Origin: Nocardioides salarius
GTDB lineage: Bacteria; Actinomycetota; Actinomycetes; Propionibacteriales; Nocardioidaceae
Reading direction: 5' to 3'
Length of the DNA stretch: 64,000 bases
NCBI RefSeq assembly: GCF_016907435.1
Contig: NZ_JAFBBZ010000001.1
Span: 3,410,001 to 3,474,000 of the forward strand
Translations under genes and position numbers: made by a program
The notes under the pieces: model-generated
What the model was told of the DNA's origin: nothing
What the model saw: only the letters and a program-made list of their open reading frames with translations
Database searches by the model: none
In this document: piece by piece, positions 57,223-64,000 of the stretch
Position numbering within the stretch: the stretch's first letter is position 1
Layout: every line of letters begins with the position of its first letter

Positions 57223-59265
57223 ATGCCCGACCCCGACGCCCTGCTCACCGCGCTCGACCCCGAGCAGCGCCAGGTCGCGGAGGCGCTGCGCGGCCCGGTG
57301 CGGGTGCTGGCCGGTGCCGGCACCGGCAAGACCCGGGCGATCACCCACCGCATCGCCTACGGCGTCGCCTCGGGGGTCTACACCCCCACCGAGGTCCTCG
57401 CGGTCACCTTCACGACCCGCGCGGCCGGCGAGATGCGCCAGCGGCTGCGCTCGATGGGTGCCGGTGCGGTGCAGGCGCGCACCTTCCACGCCGCCGCGCT
57501 GCGCCAGCTGCGCTACTTCTGGCCCCACGTGCACGGCACCGAGCTGCCCCGCCTGACGGAGTCGAAGATCCCGCTGCTGGCCGGCGCCGCCCGCCGCCAG
57601 CGGCTGCGGGTCGACCAGGCGCTGCTGCGCGACCTGGCCTCCGAGGTCGAGTGGGCCAAGGTCAGCAACGTCCACCCCGACGACTACGCCCGGGTCGCCA
57701 CCCGACGCGGGCGCAGCGTCACCGGTCACGACGCCGAGACCGTCGCGCGGGTCTTCGCCGCCTACGAGGACGTCAAGCGCGGCGAGGGCCGCATGGACAT
57801 GGAGGACATCCTGCTGCTGACCGCCGGGATGCTCGCCGAGGACGAGCGGGTGGCCGCGCAGGTGCGCCGTCAGTACAAGTACTTCGTCGTCGACGAGTTC
57901 CAGGACGTCTCGCCGCTGCAGTCGGCGCTGCTGGACCTGTGGCTTGGCGGGCGCGACGAGCTGTGCGTGGTCGGCGACCCCGCGCAGACCATCTACTCCT
58001 TCGCCGGCGCCGACGCCGACTACCTGCGCGACTTCCCCACCAAGCACGCCGGCACCACGTCGGTCGAGCTGGTCCGCAACTACCGCTCGACCCCCGAGGT
58101 CGTCTCCGCGGCCAACGCGCTCCTCGAGGGCTCGGCCACCACCAGCGTCTCGCTGCGCTCCCAGCGCCCCTCGGGCCGCGCGGTCGACTACCGCTCGGCC
58201 TCCGACGAGGTCGCCGAGGCCGAGGCGGTCGCCGCGCGGATCCTGCAGCTGCGCGAAGCGGGCACCTCCCTGGGCGAGGTCGCCATCCTGTTCCGCATCA
58301 ACGCCCAGTCCGAGACCTTCGAGGAGGCGCTGGCCGCGCGCAAGATCCCCTACGTGATCCGGGGCGCGGCCCGCTTCTTCGACCGCCCCGAGGTGCGCGA
58401 GGCGGTGACCCGCATCCGCGGCGCCGCGCGCAGCGGCGAGGGAGAGGAGCTCGTCGAGCTCGTGCGCTCGACGCTGGCCGGGATGGGCTGGACCTCGGCG
58501 CCGCCGACCGGGCGGGGCCAGACCCGGGACCGCTGGGAGTCCTGGCAGGCGCTGGTCGACCAGGCCGAGGAGTTCGCGGCAGGGGAGGGCAAGGGCCACG
58601 CCGACCCCGCCGGCGCCTTCGTCGACGACCTCGACCGCCGCGCCGCCGAGCAGCACGCCCCGGTGGCCGAGGGCGTCACCCTGGCCACCTTCCACGCCGC
58701 GAAGGGCCTGGAGTGGGACCACGTCTTCCTCTGCGGGCTGCAGGACGGCACCCTGCCCATCACCTACGCCGACACCCCGGCGGCGGTCGAGGAGGAGCGC
58801 CGGCTGCTCTACGTCGGCATGACCCGCGCACGGCTCGAGCTCTCGTGCTCGTGGTCGCTGGCGCGCAACCCCGGCGGCCGGGGCTCCCGCAAGCCCTCGC
58901 GGTTCCTCGACCCGCTGCTGCCCGACGAGGCCCGACCGCGGCCCGCGGGGTCGACGCGGGCCGGTCGCGCGATGAGCTGCCGCGAGTGCGGGACCCCGCT
59001 GCGCACCCCGGCCGACAAGAAGCGGGCGCGGTGCGAGGACTGCCCGGCCTCCTACGACGAGGAGCTCTACGAGCGGCTGCGCGAGTGGCGCAAGGAGCGC
59101 GCCGGCGAGGAGAAGGTGCCGGCCTTCGTGGTCTTCTCCGACGCCACCCTCGAGCTGATCGCCGAGCAGAAGCCGCAGACCCCCGAGGCGCTGCTGCGCA
59201 TCAGCGGGATCGGGCGCCAGAAGCTCGACCGCTACGGCGAGGACGTGCTCGGCCTCGTGGGCTGA
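57223..59265 (+). CDS. uvrD2: DNA helicase UvrD2
   Basis: A 680-residue superfamily 1A helicase: Walker A GAGTGKTR (~29-36), VVDEFQDVSPLQ, GDPAQTIYSFAGA, TFHAAKGLEWD and VGMTRAR. The C-terminus carries a four-Cys zinc motif (CREC ... CEDC, ~585-610) and an HRDC domain (to the end), the combination that defines mycobacterial UvrD2. The ATG at 57223 is used; a TTG at 57211 directly after GGAG is less plausible. A small hairpin follows the stop (59268-59284). Confidence 0.93.
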   Translation: MPDPDALLTALDPEQRQVAEALRGPVRVLAGAGTGKTRAITHRIAYGVASGVYTPTEVLAVTFTTRAAGEMRQRLRSMGAGAVQARTFHAAALRQLRYFWPHVHGTELPRLTESKIPLLAGAARRQRLRVDQALLRDLASEVEWAKVSNVHPDDYARVATRRGRSVTGHDAETVARVFAAYEDVKRGEGRMDMEDILLLTAGMLAEDERVAAQVRRQYKYFVVDEFQDVSPLQSALLDLWLGGRDELCVVGDPAQTIYSFAGADADYLRDFPTKHAGTTSVELVRNYRSTPEVVSAANALLEGSATTSVSLRSQRPSGRAVDYRSASDEVAEAEAVAARILQLREAGTSLGEVAILFRINAQSETFEEALAARKIPYVIRGAARFFDRPEVREAVTRIRGAARSGEGEELVELVRSTLAGMGWTSAPPTGRGQTRDRWESWQALVDQAEEFAAGEGKGHADPAGAFVDDLDRRAAEQHAPVAEGVTLATFHAAKGLEWDHVFLCGLQDGTLPITYADTPAAVEEERRLLYVGMTRARLELSCSWSLARNPGGRGSRKPSRFLDPLLPDEARPRPAGSTRAGRAMSCRECGTPLRTPADKKRARCEDCPASYDEELYERLREWRKERAGEEKVPAFVVFSDATLELIAEQKPQTPEALLRISGIGRQKLDRYGEDVLGLVG

Positions 59266-59313
59266 GGGGGGCGTTTCACGCCCCGCTGACGGGGTGCCGA
59301 GAAAGTTCTCGAG

Positions 59314-59361
59314 AAATAGTCAATAAATGGTTTGCCCCTTACACGAGGGGACCGCTAGTTT
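59314..59361 (+). promoter_or_regulatory. Candidate whiB7 promoter with AT-rich activator tract
   Basis: A rare AT-rich tract, AAATAGTCAATAAAT (59314-59328), lies directly upstream of a -35-like TTGCCC (59332-59337). An 18-base gap leads to TAGTTT (59356-59361) as the -10. WhiB7 is known to activate its own promoter by docking its AT-hook on AT-rich DNA next to the -35, and this layout fits. Confidence 0.65.
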
Positions 59362-59432
59362 ACTCAGCACCAGCAAACGCGCACCTGGGCAGTGACGACG
59401 CCCGCGCACGAGACCACGAGGAGGTGGAGCAG

Positions 59433-59621
59433 ATGTTCAGCACTCAGATCGCGATGACGGCCATGACCGCCGCGACGACTGCGCGCCCGTACGGCACCCT
59501 CCTGCCCACGTCCGGTCACGTCGTCGATCGTGACCGTCGTGGCGTCATCGGCGCCGTGAAGGGCCAGGCCGGCTTCGCCGCCGCCCGGGGGACCTCTGCC
59601 TGGAGACCACCGACCTGCTGA
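59433..59621 (+). CDS. whiB7 leader upstream ORF, 62 codons
   Basis: An ATG with a strong GAGGAGGTGGAG ribosome site starts a 62-residue frame in the whiB7 leader. The peptide (beginning MFSTQIAMTAMTA) has no recognisable domain. It ends with TGA in a small hairpin (CTGCT-GAG-AGCAG, 59615-59627), 22 bases before a terminator stem. In mycobacteria and Streptomyces, translation of a whiB7 leader ORF governs read-through, so this is probably a regulatory rather than a functional peptide. Confidence 0.8.
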   Translation: MFSTQIAMTAMTAATTARPYGTLLPTSGHVVDRDRRGVIGAVKGQAGFAAARGTSAWRPPTC

Positions 59622-59642
59622 GAGCAGTCGTCGAGAGCCTCC

Positions 59643-59684
59643 AGGCCGCGGAACCCGAAACCGGGATCCGCGGCCTTTGTCTTT
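59643..59684 (+). terminator. whiB7 leader attenuator terminator
   Basis: A long stem (GGCCGCGGA at 59644-59652 with 59667-59675, one A-A mismatch, then CCCG/CGGG, loop AAAC) followed by TTTGTCTTT (59676-59684). This is the only hairpin I found in the window with a clear U-tract, and it lies before the whiB7 coding region. That position indicates conditional termination: ribosomes stalling on the leader ORF would allow an alternative fold and read-through. Confidence 0.85.
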
Positions 59685-59746
59685 GCCACCAGCGGCCCAC
59701 CCAGTTGTTTCCCACCCGCTACCAGGTCGACGAGGAGGTGACATCC

Positions 59747-60028
59747 ATGACCATCAGCGTTCTCGACCGCGTCGCCGAGGCCCTGCCCGCCGAGCAGATG
59801 CCCTGCCGGGTCGCCAACCCCGAGCTCTGGTTCGCCGAGTCCCCCCAGGACGTCGAGCGTGCCAAGGCGCTCTGTCTCGACTGCCCCGTGCGCCAGCTGT
59901 GCCTGGCCGGGGCCCTCGAACGGCGTGAGCCCTGGGGCGTGTGGGGCGGTGAGCTCTTCCTCCAAGGCGTCGTGATCCCGCGCAAGCGGCCCCGAGGTAG
60001 GCCCCGCAAGGACGAGCAGGCGGCCTGA
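59747..60028 (+). CDS. whiB7: WhiB7 antibiotic-response transcription factor
   Basis: A 93-residue WhiB protein with four iron-sulfur cysteines (MPCRV, then CLDCPVRQLC), the EPWGVWGGE turn and the AT-hook KRPRGRPRK that distinguishes WhiB7. It joins the primary sigma factor and activates intrinsic drug-resistance genes. The ATG has GAGGAGGTGA upstream. Expression is probably controlled by the AT-rich promoter and the leader attenuator. It directly follows uvrD2, as in mycobacteria. Confidence 0.96.
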   Translation: MTISVLDRVAEALPAEQMPCRVANPELWFAESPQDVERAKALCLDCPVRQLCLAGALERREPWGVWGGELFLQGVVIPRKRPRGRPRKDEQAA

Positions 60029-60036
60029 GCCCCCAG

Positions 60037-60096
60037 CAGCACCGTCCCGCAGCACCCTCCCGCAGCACCCTCCCGCAGCACCCTCCCGCAGCACCC
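60037..60096 (+). repeat. 13-bp tandem repeat after whiB7
   Basis: CAGCACCSTCCCG repeated four times from 60037 to 60088, with a partial fifth copy to 60096. It fills the gap between whiB7 and the first 54-residue gene. Copies are identical but for one base in the first, so it is recent or variable. Confidence 0.85.
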
Positions 60097-60124
60097 ATGC
60101 ACCAGTCACAGAGAGACGACCACC

Positions 60125-60289
60125 ATGCACATCCAGCCAGACACCCTCGCCGCGGCGCAGATCAGCGCCCGGCTCGACGAGGCAGGACGACGGCGACGCC
60201 ATCACGAGCTGGCTCGCGCGCACCGCTTCAGCCGACGTGCTGAGCGTGCCGCGGCCCAGGCCCGCACCGCCTTCGCCCGGGCGCTCTGA
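60125..60289 (+). CDS. Small basic helical protein, tandem paralogue 1
   Basis: A 54-residue protein rich in Arg, Ala and His, predicted as one or two helices. No known family is recognised. It aligns over its full length without gaps to the product of the next gene, sharing LAxAQ, ARLxEA, LARA, SRxAE and ARAL. The positive charge suggests RNA, DNA or ribosome binding. The ATG has only a weak purine tract (GAGAGACGACC). It is between whiB7 and a strong terminator, so probably part of the whiB7 transcript. Confidence 0.7.
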   Translation: MHIQPDTLAAAQISARLDEAGRRRRHHELARAHRFSRRAERAAAQARTAFARAL

Positions 60290-60352
60290 GCGCCACCACC
60301 TCGTCTGGGAGACAGAGACACCATGACCACGCACACGAACCGGAGCAACGAC

Positions 60353-60517
60353 ATGAGCTTGATGAACGAAGATCTGGCCCGCGCACAAATGGCCGCGCGC
60401 CTGGGAGAGGCGCATTCCCTTCGCCGCGGCCACCAGCTGGCCCGGGCCCAGCGACTGAGCCGCAAGGCCGAGGCCGCCGCCCAGCAGGCGCGCCTGGCCC
60501 TCGCCCGGGCGCTGTAG
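60353..60517 (+). CDS. Small basic helical protein, tandem paralogue 2
   Basis: A 54-residue paralogue of the preceding product. The ATG at 60353 is preferred over ATG 60323 because it gives exactly 54 residues aligned end to end with its neighbour, and GGAG lies upstream. Function unknown. A 15-bp terminator stem begins 7 bp after its stop. Confidence 0.7.
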   Translation: MSLMNEDLARAQMAARLGEAHSLRRGHQLARAQRLSRKAEAAAQQARLALARAL

Positions 60518-60523
60518 CAGCAC

Positions 60524-60557
60524 GGAGCCGGGCACGACACCCGTCGTGCCCGGCTCC
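60524..60557 (+). terminator. Intrinsic terminator closing the whiB7 unit
   Basis: A perfect 15-bp stem (60524-60538 with 60543-60557, beginning GGAGCCGGGCACGAC) and a 4-base loop directly after the second small gene. Confidence 0.85.
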
Positions 60558-60592
60558 TGCGCGTCCGCGTCGCGCCACCTAGGGTGGAGGCC

Positions 60593-60754
60593 ATGCGCAC
60601 GTGTGACTTCTGCGGCCGGCAGGAGGACGACGAGGCCGCCACCTTGTCGTGGTCGACCGCCGTCGAGCGTGGGCGCACCCGCGTCTTCTGCGACACCTGC
60701 TCGCGCGAGCACCTGCGCGCCATGGAGGGCAAGCTCGACTCCGAGTGGTGGTGA
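60593..60754 (+). CDS. Small zinc-ribbon protein
   Basis: A 53-residue protein with CDFC at 4-7 and CDTC about 30 residues later, a four-Cys zinc ribbon, ending SEWW. GGAGG precedes the ATG by three bases. Its compact size and conserved-looking cysteines support a real gene. No function is known; it lies tail to tail with the cyclodehydratase-like gene. Confidence 0.75.
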   Translation: MRTCDFCGRQEDDEAATLSWSTAVERGRTRVFCDTCSREHLRAMEGKLDSEWW

Positions 60755-60764
60755 GCAGGGCCGC

Positions 60765-61688
60765 TCAGGCCGAGGACAGCTCGTCCCACGCGCAGCCGCA
60801 GTGCGGGTGGCGCAGCAGGGCCGAGCGGACCGGCACCAGGTCGGGGCCCAGGGCCGTGGTCGCCGACCAGGTCGAGGGCCGCTGCCCGTCGAGGTGGCGC
60901 ACCACGTCACGCACCGCCCACGCCACCGCCAGCCGCCGCAGCACGGGGTCGCTGGGCTCGGGAGCAGCAGCAGGCGCCCGCGCGCGCTGGGCGTGCTGGG
61001 CCAGCACGACCGCCCGGCGCGGGTCGCGGTCGCCGGCGTGCGCGTCGAGGCAGCGCAGGCAGGCCGTGCGCCCCGGCACCACGAACGGCCCGACCACGTA
61101 GGTCTCGAGGTGCGCGGTCACCAGGAGGTGTGCCACCTGCTCGCGCACCAGGTCGTCGACCAGCTCACGGTCGGGCTCGGAGCCGACCAGCAGGGCCAGG
61201 GTCGGCGGCCCGCCGCCGGGGGAGCACACCCCGACGCCCGACTCGCGCAGCACTGCGACGACCTCGGCGCAGGTGCCCGGCTCGCCCAGCACCTGCACCC
61301 GGGCCCGCGCGCGCTCGCGCAGGCGCCGGGGTGCGTCGACCGGGGCCTCGCAGAACGACGCGGCCACCCCGGCCGCGTCGGGTCCGCCGCCCTCCCGCGC
61401 CTCCCGCAGGCCGGCGGCGAGCTCGTCGGCGTCGACCAGCAGCCCGGCCGCGGCCAGCAGCGCCAGCGCGCTCGCCCGGCGTGGACAGGGCGGCGGAGCG
61501 GCACCCGGCCCGGGGGCCTCGAGCGAGCGCAGCAGGGTGCGCACCTCGGGGTGGTCCTCCAGCACCACGCGCCGCGGCGCGGCCAGGCCGACCTGGAGGT
61601 GCCGGTCGTCGCGGCGGTAGACGCCGACGCCGGGCAGCAGCCGGGGCCGCGCGGGCAGTACCGATGGCAGTACCGGTGGCAGGCTCAT
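60765..61688 (-). CDS. Orphan E1/cyclodehydratase-like protein
   Basis: A 307-residue protein resembling the ThiF/E1-like leader-binding cyclodehydratase component of thiazole/oxazole peptide systems, as in M. tuberculosis Rv3196. A winged-helix-like N-terminal part (~1-100) is followed by a Rossmann-like domain and the cysteine pairs CLRC (~211-214) and HCGC near the C-terminus, which could bind zinc. No precursor peptide, YcaO or dehydrogenase gene is in the window. Either the activity is different or the partners are elsewhere. Confidence 0.65.
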   Translation of the reverse strand: MSLPPVLPSVLPARPRLLPGVGVYRRDDRHLQVGLAAPRRVVLEDHPEVRTLLRSLEAPGPGAAPPPCPRRASALALLAAAGLLVDADELAAGLREAREGGGPDAAGVAASFCEAPVDAPRRLRERARARVQVLGEPGTCAEVVAVLRESGVGVCSPGGGPPTLALLVGSEPDRELVDDLVREQVAHLLVTAHLETYVVGPFVVPGRTACLRCLDAHAGDRDPRRAVVLAQHAQRARAPAAAPEPSDPVLRRLAVAWAVRDVVRHLDGQRPSTWSATTALGPDLVPVRSALLRHPHCGCAWDELSSA

Positions 61689-61758
61689 GTGCCATTCCTA
61701 CCGACTCCGCGCCGGCGCCGCCCCGGCTCTCCACAGGGCCGGTCTGGGCCGGTCTGGG

Positions 61759-61917
61759 TCAGGCCTTCCCGAGGATGCGGTTGAGGTTGGTGCCGCAGAC
61801 CGGGCACACGGCCTTGGCCATGCGGGTGCCCTTGTCGTTGACCTTGACCTCGCCCTCCGCCTCGCGCTTCTCCTTGCACTTCACGCAGTAGAACTCGCCG
61901 CTCCAGGTCTCCGCCAT
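61759..61917 (-). CDS. DUF5679 small zinc-ribbon protein
   Basis: A 52-residue protein with CVKC and CPVC pairs and the FYCVKCKEKREAEGEV opening of DUF5679. Many Lys and Arg residues. The ATG at 61917 is followed at once by the family sequence. Probably binds one zinc; role unknown. Confidence 0.85.
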   Translation of the reverse strand: MAETWSGEFYCVKCKEKREAEGEVKVNDKGTRMAKAVCPVCGTNLNRILGKA

Positions 61918-62001
61918 GACGGCCTCCTCGTTGTCTGACTCGGGTCGCCGCGGCGGGTGCCGCCGGGCCGCCACGACCCTACGGCACCTAGGCTGCCCGG
62001 T

Positions 62002-63054
62002 GTGGCCGACCAGACCAGCCAGGAGCCGTACGACGAAGGACCGGTCGCCGCGCTGCGCCGGATCGCCTTCCTGCTCGAGCGTGGTCGCGAGGACACCTAC
62101 AAGGTCAAGGCGTACCGCGGCGCGGCCGCGGCGATCCTGCCGATGGGCGAGGACGCGGTGGCCGCCGCGGTCGCCGACGGCACCCTGCGCCGCGTCGACG
62201 GCGTGGGTGCCAGCACCGCGACGGTCATCGAGCAGGCGGTGCGCGGGCAGCGTCCCGACCGGCTGGTGCGGGCCGAGGCCGAGCACGGCGGGCCGCTGGT
62301 GGAGGGCGGCGAGGAGCTGCACGCGCTGCTGCGCGGCGACCTGCACTCGCACTCCGACTGGTCCGACGGGGGCTCGCCGATCGAGGAGATGGCCTTCAGC
62401 GCCATTGAGCTCGGCCGGGAGTACCAGGTGCTCACCGACCACTCGCCCCGCCTCAAGGTCGCCCGTGGGCTCTCCGCCGAGCGGCTCGCCCGCCAGCTCG
62501 ACGTGGTCGACGCGGTCAACGACCACCTGGCCGGCACCGGCTTCACGCTGCTCAAGGGCATCGAGGTCGACATCCTCGACGACGGCTCGCTCGACCAGAG
62601 CGACGAGATGCTCGACCGCCTCGACGTGCGGGTGGCCAGCGTGCACTCCAAGCTGAAGATGGAGCCCGAGGCGATGACGCGCCGGATGATGGCAGCGGTG
62701 CGCAACCCGCGCGTCGACGTGCTGGGCCACTGCACCGGCCGCCTGGTCACCGGCGGACGCGGCACCCGCGCCGAGTCGACCTTCGACGCGCGCGCGGTCT
62801 TCGAGGCCTGCGCCGAGAGCGGCACCGCCGTCGAGATCAACTCCCGCCCCGAGCGGCGCGACCCCCCGACCCGGCTCCTCGAGCTGGCCCGCGACCTGGG
62901 CTGCCTGTTCTCCATCGACACCGACGCCCACGCCCCGGGGCAGCTCGACTTCCTGGCCTACGGCGCCCAGCGCGCCGAGGCGGCCGGGATCGATCCGGAG
63001 CGGATCGTCAACACCTGGCCCAAGCAGCGCCTCCTGGAGTGGGCGAGCAGCTAA
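62002..63054 (+). CDS. PHP-domain protein with PolX-like N-terminal region
   Basis: A 350-residue protein. The N-terminal ~90 residues form a helix-hairpin-helix region like that of family X DNA polymerases (AYRGAAAAI, VDGVGASTATVIEQ). The C-terminal PHP domain (from ~112) has DLHSHSDWSDG, LTDHSPR, GIEVDIL, SVHSK, LGHCTGR, EINSRP and DTDAH metal ligands. The polymerase palm is missing, so this is a stand-alone PolX-type nuclease or phosphoesterase. GTG start 11 bp before the M48-like gene ends its upstream gap. Confidence 0.85.
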   Translation: MADQTSQEPYDEGPVAALRRIAFLLERGREDTYKVKAYRGAAAAILPMGEDAVAAAVADGTLRRVDGVGASTATVIEQAVRGQRPDRLVRAEAEHGGPLVEGGEELHALLRGDLHSHSDWSDGGSPIEEMAFSAIELGREYQVLTDHSPRLKVARGLSAERLARQLDVVDAVNDHLAGTGFTLLKGIEVDILDDGSLDQSDEMLDRLDVRVASVHSKLKMEPEAMTRRMMAAVRNPRVDVLGHCTGRLVTGGRGTRAESTFDARAVFEACAESGTAVEINSRPERRDPPTRLLELARDLGCLFSIDTDAHAPGQLDFLAYGAQRAEAAGIDPERIVNTWPKQRLLEWASS

Positions 63055-63064
63055 CCTTCGGGGC

Positions 63065-63637
63065 ATGGCGGTCCTGCCGGACTCCCGGCCAGACGACGAC
63101 CCGCGCTCGGGGTCGGTCCCGTCCTGCCCGCCCGAGGTCGAGGTACGCCGCTCGGCCCGACGCCGCCGCACCGTGTCGGCGTACCGCGACGGCGGCCGGA
63201 TCGTGGTGCTGGTGCCGGCCTCGCTGACCCGCGCCGAGGAGGCCGACTGGGTCGCGACCATGGTGGCGCGCATCGAGCGCTCCGAGCAGCGGCGCCGGCC
63301 CAGCGACGACGACCTGATGGATCGCGCGCGCAACCTGTCGGACCGCTACCTCGGCGGGCTCGCGGTGCCCGAGTCGGTGCGCTGGGTGGAGAACCAGTCG
63401 ACGCGCTGGGGGTCGTGCACGCCGGGGGAGCGGACCATCAGGATCTCCTCGCGGCTGCAGCACATGCCGCAGTGGGTCGTCGACTACGTCATCGTGCACG
63501 AGCTGGCGCACCTGGTGGAGACCCACCACAACGAGCGGTTCTGGGCCTGGGTCGACAACTACCCGCAGGCCGAGCGTGCGAAGGGCTACCTGATGGGCTG
63601 GTCGGCGGCGCGCGACGAGGGCGACGAGCCCGACTGA
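63065..63637 (+). CDS. YgjP/DUF45-like metalloprotein
   Basis: A 190-residue protein with the zinc motif HELAH in VIVHELAHLVETHHNERFW, plus ENQSTRWGSCTP and ISSRLQHMPQWVVDYV, which are typical of YgjP/DUF45 (M48-like fold). E. coli YgjP was reported as a UTP pyrophosphatase; peptidase activity is otherwise assumed. ATG start 10 bp after the PHP gene. Its 3' end overlaps the convergent Nudix gene by 52 bp. Confidence 0.87.
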   Translation: MAVLPDSRPDDDPRSGSVPSCPPEVEVRRSARRRRTVSAYRDGGRIVVLVPASLTRAEEADWVATMVARIERSEQRRRPSDDDLMDRARNLSDRYLGGLAVPESVRWVENQSTRWGSCTPGERTIRISSRLQHMPQWVVDYVIVHELAHLVETHHNERFWAWVDNYPQAERAKGYLMGWSAARDEGDEPD

Positions 63638-64000
63638 GCGCCCAGGCGCGCACGGGCCAGCCGCACCAGCTCGACCAGGTCGGCCTCGGGGTCGGGCAGC
63701 GCGTCGACCGGCCACCACCGCAGGTCGAGGGACTCCTCGCTGAGCGCGTGCTGCTCGTCGGCGGCGAGCGCCACGAACCGTACGTCGAGGTGGTGCACCG
63801 GGCGCTCGGACGGGCCGCCGCAGAAGGGGACCGGGTGGGCGCTGAGCTGCACCGGGACCGGGTCGAGGCGCAGGTCGCCCAGCCCGGACTCCTCGGTGGC
63901 CTCGCGCAGCGCGGCCGCGGCCAGGCTCGGGTCGGCGTCCTCGCAGTGCCCGCCGAGCTGGAACCAGCGCCGCGCCTTGGCGTGCAGGGTCAGCAGCACC
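63586..64000 (-). CDS. Nudix hydrolase, 5' end outside window
   Basis: The last ~138 residues of a Nudix hydrolase, with the box GGHCEDADPSLAAAALREATEESGL. The frame is open at the window edge, so the start lies beyond 64000. Substrate not assignable. Convergent with and overlapping the YgjP-like gene. Confidence 0.82.
   Translation of the reverse strand, partial: VLLTLHAKARRWFQLGGHCEDADPSLAAAALREATEESGLGDLRLDPVPVQLSAHPVPFCGGPSERPVHHLDVRFVALAADEQHALSEESLDLRWWPVDALPDPEADLVELVRLARARLGAQSGSSPSSRAADQPIR

Noticed and set aside
59268..59294. Strong terminator after uvrD2
   Set aside because: Two overlapping short stems (6 and 4-5 bp) compete and there is no T-run; too weak to list as a feature.

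Overview
The window is chromosomal DNA of a very GC-rich actinobacterium, most likely a Nocardioides-type member of the Nocardioidaceae. This rests on protein families rather than a database match: WhiB7 with its AT-hook, mycoredoxin, the AdnAB helicase-nuclease pair, MoeZ, DUF3107, DUF6758 and two DUF222-HNH genes of the kind abundant in that group. No rRNA, tRNA, CRISPR array or phage module was seen.

Layout. (1) 1-8.6 kb: edge of a surface-polysaccharide region (DUF4910 peptidase-like protein, polyprenyl-phosphate sugar transferase, LuxR-type regulators, a histidine kinase/response regulator pair), a GAF-ANTAR protein and a DUF222-HNH gene. (2) 8.6-18.3 kb: housekeeping genes (PHP phosphoesterase, SDR, orphan ParA, DEAD-box RNA helicase, ferritin-like protein, DUF3107, TetR, MoeZ, two tandem secreted serine proteases, alkyltransferase-like protein). 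From memory this order resembles the Mycobacterium tuberculosis Rv3213c-Rv3204 block. (3) 18.3-47.5 kb: a large catabolic island: DUF2877-FdrA-DUF1116 (the E. coli oxamate carbamoyltransferase trio), a PucR regulator, a UraA-type permease, a three-subunit molybdenum hydroxylase with CoxG, an amidase, hydantoinase A and B, carbamate kinase, a barbiturase/cyanuric-acid-hydrolase family enzyme and a class III CoA-transferase. It also holds a second HNH gene, a repeat array, a SpoIIE phosphatase, a sulfotransferase, an acyltransferase and an M14 carboxypeptidase. (4) 47.5-64 kb: the continuation of the core block (adnA, adnB, nudC, mycoredoxin, uvrD2, whiB7, matching Rv3202c-Rv3197A as I recall them), then small zinc-ribbon and basic proteins, an orphan E1/cyclodehydratase-like protein, a PHP/PolX-like protein, a YgjP-like metalloprotein and a truncated Nudix hydrolase.

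How the genes may work together. The island reads as an oxidative pyrimidine pathway. A uracil permease imports the base; the Mo-hydroxylase oxidises uracil to barbiturate, with CoxG possibly linking it to membrane quinone; the ring-opening amidohydrolase gives ureidomalonate. By analogy with oxalurate phosphorolysis, the FdrA/DUF1116/DUF2877 trio could then release carbamoyl phosphate, carbamate kinase would make ATP, and the amidase and CoA-transferase would process the three-carbon remainder. This last part is inference and is the main novel proposal here.

Other notable structure: a whiB7 leader with a 62-codon upstream ORF and an intrinsic terminator (attenuation); two exactly collinear 54-residue paralogues after whiB7; a 29-bp palindromic element inserted in frame three times in hyuA and once in hyuB; a five-copy repeat array at 25.3-26.0 kb; and two TTG-N3-CAA sites between pucR and the DUF2877 operon.
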